Origin: Pseudomonadota bacterium
Lineage (GTDB): Bacteria > Pseudomonadota > Gammaproteobacteria > Acidithiobacillales > Acidithiobacillaceae
Length of the DNA stretch: 6,836 bases
Direction of reading: 5' to 3'
Assembly: GCA_021827445.1 (NCBI GenBank)
Contig: JAKAVW010000162.1
Location: 1-6,836, forward strand
The notes beneath the pieces are model-generated. The model worked only from the letters and a program-made list of their open reading frames with translations. It ran no database searches and was not told the DNA's origin. This document shows, piece after piece, positions 1-5,264 of this stretch. The first letter of the stretch is position 1. Each line of letters starts with the position of its first letter. Both the position numbers and the translations under genes were made by a program.

Positions 1-37
1 CTTCGGGAAGGTAGTCCTGCAAAATCTCCATATCCAT
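1..37 (-). CDS. start of the gene after cheZ, probably cheA (partial)
   Basis: Only the first 12 codons are in the window (protein start MDMEILQDYLPE); the rest lies beyond base 1. The ATG begins 2 nt after the cheZ stop codon, so the gene is in the same transcript and probably translationally coupled; the nearest ribosome site is weak (GGGAA). In polar-flagellate proteobacteria cheA, the chemotaxis histidine kinase, normally follows cheY-cheZ, and an acidic amphipathic start of this kind fits the first helix of an N-terminal Hpt domain. The product call therefore rests on position and 12 residues only. Another chemotaxis gene is possible. Confidence 0.45.
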   Translation of the reverse strand, partial: MDMEILQDYLPE

Positions 38-39
38 GA

Positions 40-528
40 TTAAATTCCCAATTCTGAAAGCAGGGCGTCTACTTCGTCTTGATTGACGTGGGGATTGGAA
101 TCCACAAGATCATCCGTTTGGGGCGCGTAGTACGGGCTGGTTTTCATCCCGATTTCGACGAGTGTCAGACGGATGCGCTCTTCGACTGCTTGCAGAAGGG
201 CGATGGCTTTTTTTAGCCGCTGACCGGCAAGATCCTGCCCTTGTTGGCTGGTCAGAATGGTGAGCAGGGCACTGTCGATCTGGAGGAGCGATTCGTCGAT
301 AAAACTGTTGTGGGCGCTACGGATGTCATTTACGGCATCCTGGGCACGCTCAACGGCAGATAGCGTGGCCATGGTTTGCTCCTCGGTGAGGCGCAGAGCT
401 TCTTCCAGTGGATTTTGCGCACCCGAAAGATTTTCTTCTGCCGTATTGGCGATACGTTTCAGGCCTTCACGCAGGAGCAGTTCGGCCTCGCTGAGCAGAC
501 GCTCCGGGTTTAACACATGCTCGCTCAT
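40..528 (-). CDS. cheZ: CheZ, CheY-P phosphatase
   Basis: 162-residue mostly helical protein that accelerates dephosphorylation of CheY-P, ending the tumble/reversal signal at the flagellar motor. The central helix carries GQDLAGQRLKK around residues 97-107. D99 and Q103 match the catalytic-site Asp143 and Gln147 of E. coli CheZ (QDLTGQ). The C-terminal tail, NQDEVDALLSELGI (149-162), matches the CheY-binding C-terminal helix of the family, joined by a Pro/Asp-rich linker. At 162 residues it is shorter than E. coli CheZ (214), mainly in the N-terminal helix and linker, as in many non-enteric homologues. The ATG overlaps the cheY stop (ATGA, 4 bp) and is preceded by a strong GGAGG six nt upstream, so start and coupling are clear. 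The next gene starts 2 nt after the stop. Confidence 0.95.
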   Translation of the reverse strand: MSEHVLNPERLLSEAELLLREGLKRIANTAEENLSGAQNPLEEALRLTEEQTMATLSAVERAQDAVNDIRSAHNSFIDESLLQIDSALLTILTSQQGQDLAGQRLKKAIALLQAVEERIRLTLVEIGMKTSPYYAPQTDDLVDSNPHVNQDEVDALLSELGI

Positions 529-944
529 GACTGACCTCCCTGGGCTGCTTGCAGACGTTTGAAAACAGCGTCGAGTTTTTCCTTGAGTGTTTCGGCAGTG
601 AAGGGTTTGACAATATAGCCGTTCACCCCCGCCTGGGCCGCATCAAGGATGTTCTCGCGTTTTGCCTCAGCCGTGACCATAAGGACCGGTATGTGTTTGA
701 GTTGGGCGTCTGAACGAATGGCACGGAGCAGGTCGATGCCCTGCATGTTGGGCATGTTCCAGTCGGAGACGACAAAATCGAAGGGGCGGCTACGCAGTTT
801 TTGCAGCGCCTGTACCCCATCTTCAGCTTCATCAAAATTGCTGAAGCCTAGTTCACGCAATAGATTTCGTACAATCCTGCGCATGGTGGAGAAATCGTCC
901 ACCACGAGAATGTGAATGCTTTTGTCGACCTGATCTATTCCCAT
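525..944 (-). CDS. cheY: CheY, chemotaxis response regulator
   Basis: 139-residue single-domain receiver. When phosphorylated by CheA it binds FliM/FliN at the flagellar switch and changes rotation. It is very close to E. coli CheY, with blocks such as VVDDFSTMRRIVRNLL, SDWNMPNM and VLMVTAEAK. All key residues are present: acidic pocket D16/D17, phospho-acceptor D61, T91, Y110 and K113 (E. coli D12/D13, D57, T87, Y106, K109, a constant offset of 4). The N-terminus is four residues longer and the C-terminus has a short Gln/Gly tail. The ATG follows a doubled Shine-Dalgarno (AGGAG twice within 15 nt). cheZ overlaps its stop by 4 bp. A 207-bp gap separates it from the SPOR gene upstream, and that gap contains a sigma-54 promoter match, so cheYZ(A) probably has its own promoter. 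Confidence 0.98.
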   Translation of the reverse strand: MGIDQVDKSIHILVVDDFSTMRRIVRNLLRELGFSNFDEAEDGVQALQKLRSRPFDFVVSDWNMPNMQGIDLLRAIRSDAQLKHIPVLMVTAEAKRENILDAAQAGVNGYIVKPFTAETLKEKLDAVFKRLQAAQGGQS

Positions 945-1046
945 ATGCTCCTGTTCTCCTCCTTGAGTCGCAGGCCGCCCTGATCCGTTGCTGCGAGCGT
1001 GTTATCTGCAGCGCGAATTCTCCCCAATCTCTATAGATGGTTTATA

Positions 1047-1062
1047 AGCAAGCTCTATACCA
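1047..1062 (-). promoter_or_regulatory. predicted sigma-54 promoter of cheY
   Basis: Minus-strand TGGTATAGAGCTTGCT fits the -24/-12 consensus TGGCACG-N4-TTGCW, with exact GG-N10-GC spacing and a perfect -12 TTGCT. The -24 element keeps TGG and A but differs at three positions. The predicted start is near 1036, giving a leader of about 92 nt before the cheY ATG. It lies in the gap after the SPOR gene, where a promoter is expected. Confidence 0.55.
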
Positions 1063-1097
1063 GCAAGACAGCCCTGCGGGCAGTTGTCGTCCTGCTG
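1061..1097. repeat. imperfect nested inverted repeat upstream of the cheY promoter
   Basis: Read on the plus strand: CAGCA (1061-1065), GACA (1067-1070), GCCC-TGC-GGGC (1071-1081), TGTC (1085-1088) and TGCTG (1093-1097). These pair in a nested but interrupted stem. There is no T-run after it on either strand, so it is not a standard intrinsic terminator for the motB-SPOR transcript. One edge overlaps the -24 element of the predicted cheY promoter, so it could be a protein site or a pause/processing hairpin. Confidence 0.35.
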
Positions 1098-1151
1098 AAG
1101 AATAACGACACGCAGGCGCGGAAGCTGAAGGGGTCTCCACCGCCTGAATCA

Positions 1152-1844
1152 TCAGCGAACTGGTGACCAGTATTGGGGATAACCTTGATGTTTGGTGAGG
1201 TTGGCGATGCGCTGCGTGACGGTGTTGGCAGCTAGACGATTGGGTACGGGTCCTACTAAAACGCGGTAAAGAGCGTTCTGGGGCAAGGTGCCAACGCAAG
1301 TGCTGAAGCCCTTGCTTTCGATTCGATCAGCGAGGTTCTTAGCAATGCTTGCACGCCCGAATGCGCCCAGTTGTACATACCAGCCGACACTGCTGCAGGT
1401 GTTACCATGGGTCGAAACTGGTGGCGCTGGTGTTTTTTGAGTGGTCGGTGAGGACCTCTTCGTCTGAGCGGGAGCGGCAATTATTTGCACAGGGGTGGGT
1501 GCCGGGGGTGGGTTCGGACTGCTGCGTGTGGCAATTTTTTGCGAAGGGGGGACAGATCCTCTGGCAACGACTTGGGGCATGACAGATGGCATCTTCTTCG
1601 TTTCGACGATGGTTGCCGAAGCTGTTGAGATGGTCGTGGTGGTCTCTGTGACCGGGTGCGGCAGACTCAGAAAAACGCTGGATGGAAGGGTCCTTAGTGT
1701 ATGTTCTTCACGCCGTTCAGAGCGACTCCGATATATTTCTGCCGCTACTATAATCAATAGGATAAGAGCAATGGTGATAACGCGATTGAGGTGCTTTTGC
1801 TGTCTTTGCCATTTACGGATCTCGTTAGGTGTCATTGCTCTCAT
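1152..1844 (-). CDS. membrane-anchored SPOR-domain protein
   Basis: 230 residues with bitopic architecture. A short basic cytoplasmic N-terminus is followed by one transmembrane helix at about 22-36 (ITIALILLIIVAA), then a long Ser/Thr/Pro-rich low-complexity linker (about 52-148), then a C-terminal SPOR domain (about 154-230) beginning GWYVQLGAFG and ending near the C-terminus. SPOR domains bind peptidoglycan strands lacking stem peptides and are typical of division or cell-wall proteins such as FtsN and DedD. Two cysteines (C150, C183) could form a disulfide, as in FtsN; that is inference. It starts 16 nt after motB with AAGGA only 3 nt before the ATG; a second ATG three codons in (1835) is an alternative. 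Placement between motB and cheY suggests a role in flagellar placement or stator anchoring, but a general cell-envelope role is possible. Confidence 0.85.
   Translation of the reverse strand: MRAMTPNEIRKWQRQQKHLNRVITIALILLIIVAAEIYRSRSERREEHTLRTLPSSVFLSLPHPVTETTTTISTASATIVETKKMPSVMPQVVARGSVPPSQKIATRSSPNPPPAPTPVQIIAAPAQTKRSSPTTQKTPAPPVSTHGNTCSSVGWYVQLGAFGRASIAKNLADRIESKGFSTCVGTLPQNALYRVLVGPVPNRLAANTVTQRIANLTKHQGYPQYWSPVR
1159..1171. repeat. 13-bp perfect palindrome inside the SPOR gene end
   Basis: ACTGGT-G-ACCAGT is a perfect 6-1-6 palindrome in the last codons of the SPOR gene, centred about 129 bp upstream of the predicted cheY start site. It has the 6-1-6 geometry of the palindrome at 6118-6130 but a different sequence. 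It could be an activator site for the cheY sigma-54 promoter, or chance within coding sequence. Confidence 0.25.
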
Positions 1845-1860
1845 CGTTCCTTAAAACTCA

Positions 1861-2709
1861 CTAACCACGCTGATCAATAGCGCCTGCCATGATTGGATCG
1901 GTCCCGGCCCTACTGGGGTTCTGCGGGGCGACTACTACGATGCTTACTCTCCGGTTCATAACCAGGCCTTTTGCCGTGTTATTAGAGGCAATGGGATGAT
2001 ACTTGCCATAACCCGCGGCGACCAGATGCTGTGGGTCCACACCATGCTGGATGAAAAGTTCCACCACGGAAACCGCACGTGCCGCAGATAAAGCCCAGTT
2101 AGAGGGAAACTGTGTCGTGCGGATGGGTAGATCGTTGGTAAATCCGGCCACCTGGATCTGATAAGGCACCTGACTCAAGACCTGTGCAATAGACCCCAGG
2201 GTGTGGGTGGCATTGGGGCTGAGTTGCGTCTGTGCCGAGGGAAACAGAATTTTGGCGTTGAGATCAATGACGACACCGAGGTTGCTGCGGTGAATCGCGA
2301 CACTCCCCTGCTTAATCAGAGGACTAAGTAGGGATGCCATTTGTTTTTCTATGTCGCGCATGGCGACGTCGGGCGATGTCTGCGGCGCCATTTTTGCTCT
2401 GGGAGAAACCTGACCTTTTTGCACATGGGGCACAGAGACGATGTTGGCGATTTTGGGCAGCGGAGGCAGCTTTATGGGCATTTCACTGAGGGATGGGGTC
2501 GCGTCAGAGCGGATAGGTACTGGAGACCAGGGGTGTCCACTGAAGGCGGATACCAAAGTTCTCGACAGGACTCTGTATTTGCCTTCGTTCACCGAGGAGA
2601 TGGCATACATCACCACAAAAAAGGCGAAGAGCAGGGTAATGAAGTCGGCATAAGACACCAGCCAACGTTCATGATTCTCCCATTCCTCTTCTTTCTTGCG
2701 ACGTGCCAT
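1861..2709 (-). CDS. motB: flagellar stator protein MotB (MotD-like)
   Basis: 282 residues. This is the peptidoglycan-anchored stator subunit that, with a MotA/MotC partner, forms the ion channel driving flagellar rotation. The N-terminus is the MotB plug/TM region: RWLVSYADFITLLFAFFVVMYA at about 16-37, with D22 as the conserved ion-binding aspartate (Asp32 in E. coli). A Pro-rich periplasmic linker (about 60-115) precedes an OmpA-like domain (about 135-260) containing AGFTNDLPI, NWALSAARA and NRRVSIVV, the peptidoglycan-binding signature. The histidine of the common GHTD motif is Phe here (F190). The ATG has AAGGA 8 nt upstream. No motA/motC precedes it: the upstream gene is divergent, and the motB promoter lies between. 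Gene order motB-SPOR-cheY-cheZ resembles the MotD branch, but motB versus motD cannot be settled without a tree. Confidence 0.93.
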   Translation of the reverse strand: MARRKKEEEWENHERWLVSYADFITLLFAFFVVMYAISSVNEGKYRVLSRTLVSAFSGHPWSPVPIRSDATPSLSEMPIKLPPLPKIANIVSVPHVQKGQVSPRAKMAPQTSPDVAMRDIEKQMASLLSPLIKQGSVAIHRSNLGVVIDLNAKILFPSAQTQLSPNATHTLGSIAQVLSQVPYQIQVAGFTNDLPIRTTQFPSNWALSAARAVSVVELFIQHGVDPQHLVAAGYGKYHPIASNNTAKGLVMNRRVSIVVVAPQNPSRAGTDPIMAGAIDQRG

Positions 2710-2800
2710 GGCGATATTCCTTTTTTACGCAGATGCGCAGGGAAATAGACGAGTTTTCCGATTCCGCAGCGGGCGTCCCCGGTAAGGCGAAAATCGTGCC

Positions 2801-2815
2801 GCAAAGCGAGTGCCT
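2801..2815 (-). promoter_or_regulatory. predicted sigma-54 promoter of motB operon
   Basis: Minus-strand AGGCACTCGCTTTGC matches TGGCACG-N4-TTGC at GGCAC and at all of TTGC, with the exact GG-N10-GC spacing. The predicted start is near 2789, leaving an 80-nt leader before the motB ATG. The TTCTG-T-CAGAA palindrome centred at 2897 lies about 108 bp upstream, a normal distance for a sigma-54 activator site. Confidence 0.6.
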
Positions 2816-2820
2816 TAGTA

Positions 2821-2837
2821 CCGGCATGATTCCTGCC
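2821..2837 (+). promoter_or_regulatory. possible sigma-54 promoter of the PilZ gene
   Basis: Plus-strand CGGCATGATTCCTGCC keeps GG-N10-GC spacing and matches GGCA, G and TGC of the consensus, but has a poor -12 T and first base. The predicted start is near 2848, about 97 nt before the ATG at 2945. No good sigma-70 or sigma-28 promoter was seen for this gene. A GG-N10-GC pair is expected fairly often by chance, so this is tentative. Confidence 0.25.
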
Positions 2838-2883
2838 TTTTTACCGTAAAATGGCCAGAAAGTCCGGCACGGTCGCCCAGAGC

Positions 2884-2908
2884 TGACGATCTTCTGTCAG
2901 AATCGTCA
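2884..2908. promoter_or_regulatory. bulged inverted repeat containing the TTCTG-T-CAGAA palindrome
   Basis: Outer arms TGACGA (2884-2889) and TCGTCA (2903-2908) enclose a perfect 11-bp palindrome TTCTGTCAGAA (2892-2902), with a 2-nt bulge on the left. The inner core recurs, apart from its central base, at 6119-6129 in the flgA divergent region. It is probably an activator-binding site for the motB sigma-54 promoter. If transcribed towards the PilZ gene it could also fold as a hairpin. Confidence 0.55.
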
Positions 2909-2921
2909 AAATCTTGACGAT
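2902..2921. repeat. second inverted repeat sharing an arm with the first
   Basis: ATCGTCA (2902-2908), six bases, then TGACGAT (2915-2921). The left arm is the same segment that pairs with TGACGAT at 2884-2890, so the two hairpins are mutually exclusive. The two direct copies of TGACGAT are 31 bp apart, about three helical turns. The element ends 11 nt before the GGTGAGGA ribosome site of the PilZ gene. Confidence 0.5.
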
Positions 2922-2944
2922 CACAATTGAAAGGTGAGGACAAG

Positions 2945-3691
2945 ATGCGTTTGAATCAGTGCTTACTGGATCAACTGTTCACTGAAGAAAATCGGCAAAC
3001 AGGGAGCGGCCCGATTGAGCGTGCCCTTGCCGAACTGGTTGCCGACGGTGAAGTGTTGGCGGTGATGGTAGGACGTGCGGGTGGCACCTTGGCGCAGGCC
3101 GCCATTCTGCACACTGAAGTCGATGCTTCCACGTTGATTCTGGATGAACTTATGCCAGAGACAGCAAATGTTCGTCTGCTGTGTGGAGAAGATTTGCTTC
3201 TGTGGAGCAGTTTGACCATGCCCTTGGGGTTTCAGAGCAAGGTAATGGAGAGATTCCTGTGGCAGCGTTACGGGGCTGTGCGTATCCAATGGCCAGAGGC
3301 TATTTACCAGATGCAGCGGCGCATGGCCCTGCGCGCGACGCCGGCTGAGCACGGGGGGATGGCGTTGTCACTGCAGCGCCACGGCGCCCGCAGTTGCGAC
3401 GGATTCTGTGTGAATATTGGTGCTGGTGGCATGCGTGCAAGAATTAATGCACCTAACGACTACCCGATAACCACTGGCGAGATACTGGCCAGCGTGCAGT
3501 TCAGCTTTCAGGGCAAGGCATACTGGGTAGGGGCGCAGGTTCGTTATGTGGAACCGGTACGTCATCCCCGCGGTATGGCTGTGCAAGAAATGGGTTTTAG
3601 CTTTGTACAGGCCCCGGGAAGCCTGCAGGAACAGATTATCCAGTACGCCCTGCGTTGTGATCGCGAACGCTTACGCAGCGCCAATCGCTAG
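2945..3691 (+). CDS. YcgR-like PilZ-domain flagellar brake protein
   Basis: 248 residues with the two-domain layout of YcgR-family proteins. The N-terminal YcgR-type domain (about 20-115) includes TLILDELMPE, and a C-terminal PilZ domain follows (about 123-225). The PilZ domain carries RxxxR as R126-MAL-R130 (QRRMALR), and N157-I-G-A-G-G162 at the D/NxSxxG site, where Ser is replaced by Gly. Family knowledge: YcgR proteins bind c-di-GMP and act on the flagellar motor to slow or bias rotation; location beside motB and flagellar genes agrees. I chose the ATG at 2945, preceded by GGTGAGGA; a TTG at 2927 would add six residues but lies upstream of that ribosome site. The end overlaps the convergent fliW gene by 21 bp. 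No terminator is evident there. The altered PilZ motif makes nucleotide affinity uncertain. Confidence 0.85.
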   Translation: MRLNQCLLDQLFTEENRQTGSGPIERALAELVADGEVLAVMVGRAGGTLAQAAILHTEVDASTLILDELMPETANVRLLCGEDLLLWSSLTMPLGFQSKVMERFLWQRYGAVRIQWPEAIYQMQRRMALRATPAEHGGMALSLQRHGARSCDGFCVNIGAGGMRARINAPNDYPITTGEILASVQFSFQGKAYWVGAQVRYVEPVRHPRGMAVQEMGFSFVQAPGSLQEQIIQYALRCDRERLRSANR

Positions 3692-4168
3692 GGGGCTGGC
3701 AGCTAGTTCTTGCTGGGTGTGTTCGAGGTGGACGATCTGGGTATACAGGGTAAGCGGGGGCCTTTTGGCTTCGGAAATGATCGCTGAATCGGGATCGGGG
3801 TGTTCGACAATCCACTGACCGAATTGACGCGTGCCTGGCATGAAATACAGCGGCGCCAACGCATTGGCGTGCAAAGAATCCTTCGCTTGTTGCGGCAGGA
3901 TCGCCATGACCATGCTAGTCCCCTCCGCTTCCTGGAGTGCGAAGTGCGGCCGCTGCGGATAGTGCAGGCCAAAGTGTGCTGGCGCCACCAGCAGAAAGGT
4001 GATCAGCGGCTCATCCAGCGATTGCAGCCAGACAAAAGGGCCATGTTCCTGAACGTGTAACAGAGCAAAACGCTGCAACTCCGTGAAACCAGGGAGCGGC
4101 GCGACACACTGCCAAATCTGCTCCTCGGAAATGGACAGGAGGCCAAAGCGGGTGGAGTATTGGGTCAT
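3671..4168 (-). CDS. fliW: FliW, CsrA antagonist / flagellar assembly factor
   Basis: 165 residues, the usual size for FliW. Visible family features are LPGF at 25-28, PFVWLQSLDEP at 44-54, a FLLVAP strand at 58-63, and the C-terminal segment ALAPLYFMPGTRQFGQWI at about 103-120. FliW binds CsrA and relieves its repression of flagellin translation; flagellin in turn titrates FliW (family knowledge, best studied in Bacillus and Campylobacter). The ATG overlaps the csrA stop by 4 bp (ATGA), with AGGAAG upstream, so the two partners are translationally coupled. It is the last gene of the flgA-flgM-flgN-csrA-fliW series. Its last 21 bp overlap the end of the convergent PilZ gene. FliW is unusual in a flgAMN-type proteobacterial cluster. 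Confidence 0.92.
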   Translation of the reverse strand: MTQYSTRFGLLSISEEQIWQCVAPLPGFTELQRFALLHVQEHGPFVWLQSLDEPLITFLLVAPAHFGLHYPQRPHFALQEAEGTSMVMAILPQQAKDSLHANALAPLYFMPGTRQFGQWIVEHPDPDSAIISEAKRPPLTLYTQIVHLEHTQQELAASPLAIGAA

Positions 4169-4431
4169 TTTTGCTCTTCCTGAATGTCGGCCGCGTCCTG
4201 ATTAGGCGGGCGGTGAGACTGTAGCCACTGGCCAAACTCGACGGGGACTACGGCTTGTGCAGACCGATTGGCATGGCGCACCGACTCCAGTAATTCCTCG
4301 CGGAGGATGGTCACATGGTGAGCACTCTCAATCCCTAATCGGACTTGACCATCTTCTATGCGGGTGACAACGATACGAATATCATCGCCGATACAAATGG
4401 CCTGACCGCGGCGTCGGGTGAGAACGAGCAC
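4165..4431 (-). CDS. csrA: CsrA, post-transcriptional regulator (extended C-terminus)
   Basis: 88 residues; the first 55 or so are a standard CsrA fold: MLVLTRRRGQAICIGDDI, QVRLGIESA and ILREELLES. Residues linked to RNA binding in E. coli are kept: L4, R6, R7, R31 and R44. The dimer binds GGA-containing hairpins in mRNA leaders. E. coli CsrA has 61 residues; here an extra tail of about 27-30 residues (SAQAVVPVEFGQWL...) follows. CsrA proteins that pair with FliW typically carry a longer C-terminal region used for FliW binding, and fliW is the next, overlapping gene. The start is GTG (4431-4429), immediately after the flgN TGA, with no good Shine-Dalgarno, implying translation by coupling to flgN. 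An ATG start is not available, and the N-terminal MLVLTRR alignment fixes this position. Confidence 0.96.
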   Translation of the reverse strand: MLVLTRRRGQAICIGDDIRIVVTRIEDGQVRLGIESAHHVTILREELLESVRHANRSAQAVVPVEFGQWLQSHRPPNQDAADIQEEQK

Positions 4432-4833
4432 TCAGGCGCTGCCGATCAGGTGCCGCTGCGCGGCATTCTGAGTGGTACCAACATCAGTATAGAGCGGGTG
4501 GTCAGCACCGAAAATAACCTGCCAGGCCCCCTTATTGAAGCGTTCAAGGGCGCCAATAACCTGTCCGTTGAGTTGATTATGCTGAACGATCTTTTGCAGA
4601 AGCGCTTTTCGCCGGGCGCGCAGATCCACGGGAGTGAGATTGGGAGCTTGGGTGCGGTGCTGGGACTCCAGAATGCTGATGTTCTGGTAGAGCCGTTCTT
4701 TTTCCGCAGCAATGGGTTCCAACTCGGTTATGCTCCCGGACTGGAGGCAACGCGCTTCCTTAATGAGCAACTGAAGCAAGGCTTCCAGGGCACTGATTTG
4801 TTGCTGGAGGGTAGCATCTGTCTGGCTGGTCAT
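4432..4833 (-). CDS. flgN: FlgN, export chaperone for hook-associated proteins
   Basis: 133 residues, predicted nearly all helical, with heptad-like leucines from about 8 to 35 (LQQQISALEALLQLLIKEA). It has the EKERLYQ segment (44-50) and the NQLNGQVIGALERFN segment (86-100) that typify FlgN. Length matches the family (about 140). FlgN binds FlgK and FlgL in the cytoplasm and delivers them to the flagellar type III export gate. The start is the ATG at 4833, four nt after the flgM stop, with AAGG 9 nt upstream. A longer in-frame extension into flgM is possible (to 4998) but would overlap flgM completely and shows no family match. The stop directly abuts the csrA GTG. Confidence 0.9.
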   Translation of the reverse strand: MTSQTDATLQQQISALEALLQLLIKEARCLQSGSITELEPIAAEKERLYQNISILESQHRTQAPNLTPVDLRARRKALLQKIVQHNQLNGQVIGALERFNKGAWQVIFGADHPLYTDVGTTQNAAQRHLIGSA

Positions 4834-4837
4834 GAGA

Positions 4838-5170
4838 TCAGGCCTTATTGCCGGGCACCAGGGGCAAGAACTGTTGTGCATCCTGGGTAAGGCCTTGGCC
4901 AATGCGTTGTGGCGAGATCTGGTAGATGCCATTAGCGAGGGCTGATTTGATGCTCTGCACACGCCCGGAGTTGTTTGACGGGGAGTTATGGGTAGCAAGG
5001 AGACTGAGAGCGACGGGAGAAAGGGTCACATGGTCCTGGGCTATGGTTGGATTTTTGGCACTTTGCGCCGGGCTGGCTCCGGATGCGGGTTGACTTGCAG
5101 TAATCGCCGCATCGGTACTTGTCTGCGTCTTTGTGCTGGGCACGCCCGAATAAGGGTTGATGGGGTTCAT
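4838..5170 (-). CDS. flgM: FlgM, anti-sigma-28 factor
   Basis: 110 residues. The N-terminal half is Ser/Ala/Thr-rich and probably disordered, as expected for a protein exported through the flagellum. A DHVTLSPVA block (46-54) precedes the conserved sigma-28-binding C-terminal helices, RVQSIKSALANGIYQISPQRIGQGL (70-94). FlgM holds FliA (sigma-28) inactive until the hook is complete and it is secreted. I chose the ATG at 5170, giving MNPINPYSG, because GAGGAG lies 8 nt upstream. An extension to 5212 adds 14 Cys-rich residues untypical of the family. It is separated by 93 bp from flgA, space for a promoter of its own, and is followed closely by flgN. Confidence 0.92.
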   Translation of the reverse strand: MNPINPYSGVPSTKTQTSTDAAITASQPASGASPAQSAKNPTIAQDHVTLSPVALSLLATHNSPSNNSGRVQSIKSALANGIYQISPQRIGQGLTQDAQQFLPLVPGNKA

Positions 5171-5247
5171 GGCTGATTCTCCTCTACACTTGCAAATAGT
5201 GATACGGCACATTGGAGCAAGAACTGAAGGCCCGTTTGAAACTTATT

Positions 5248-5264
5248 GGCAACCGACCAGCCTT
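5248..5264 (-). promoter_or_regulatory. possible sigma-54 promoter of flgM
   Basis: Minus-strand AGGCTGGTCGGTTGCC has GG-N10-GC spacing, GGC in the -24 and TTGC in the -12 element, with a start near 5237, about 67 nt before the flgM ATG. It overlaps the flgA stop codon. The -24 half is weaker than at cheY, motB or flgA, and no TTCTG-W-CAGAA palindrome lies upstream. No sigma-28 match was found. Confidence 0.3.

Noticed and set aside
1002..1009. GCAGATAA on the minus strand upstream of cheY, close to the sigma-28 -10 GCCGATAA
   Set aside because: No TAAA-type -35 element lies at the required distance, so it is only half a promoter.
1042..1299. 85-codon minus-strand open frame running from inside the SPOR gene into the cheY upstream region
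   Set aside because: It overlaps the SPOR domain in another frame and has no ribosome site or recognisable features.
2765..2780. Another GG-N10-GC pair on the minus strand upstream of motB (GGGGACGCCCGCTGC)
   Set aside because: It has poorer -24 and -12 elements than the site at 2801-2815; likely chance in GC-rich sequence.
2818..2843. Sigma-28-like promoter for motB on the minus strand: TAAA, 14 bases, GCCGGTAC
   Set aside because: Only 6 of 8 bases match the -10 element and the spacing is one base short of the usual 15. The sigma-54 match just downstream (2801-2815) is better and has a matching enhancer-like palindrome. A tandem promoter is not excluded.
3674..3720. Possible bidirectional terminator between the PilZ gene and fliW (two CTAG copies around a G-rich run)
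   Set aside because: Only four base pairs can form and there is no T-run; it also lies within fliW.
4345..4890. 181-codon plus-strand open frame opposite csrA and flgN
   Set aside because: It is antisense to clear flgN and csrA genes with family motifs and has no motif of its own.
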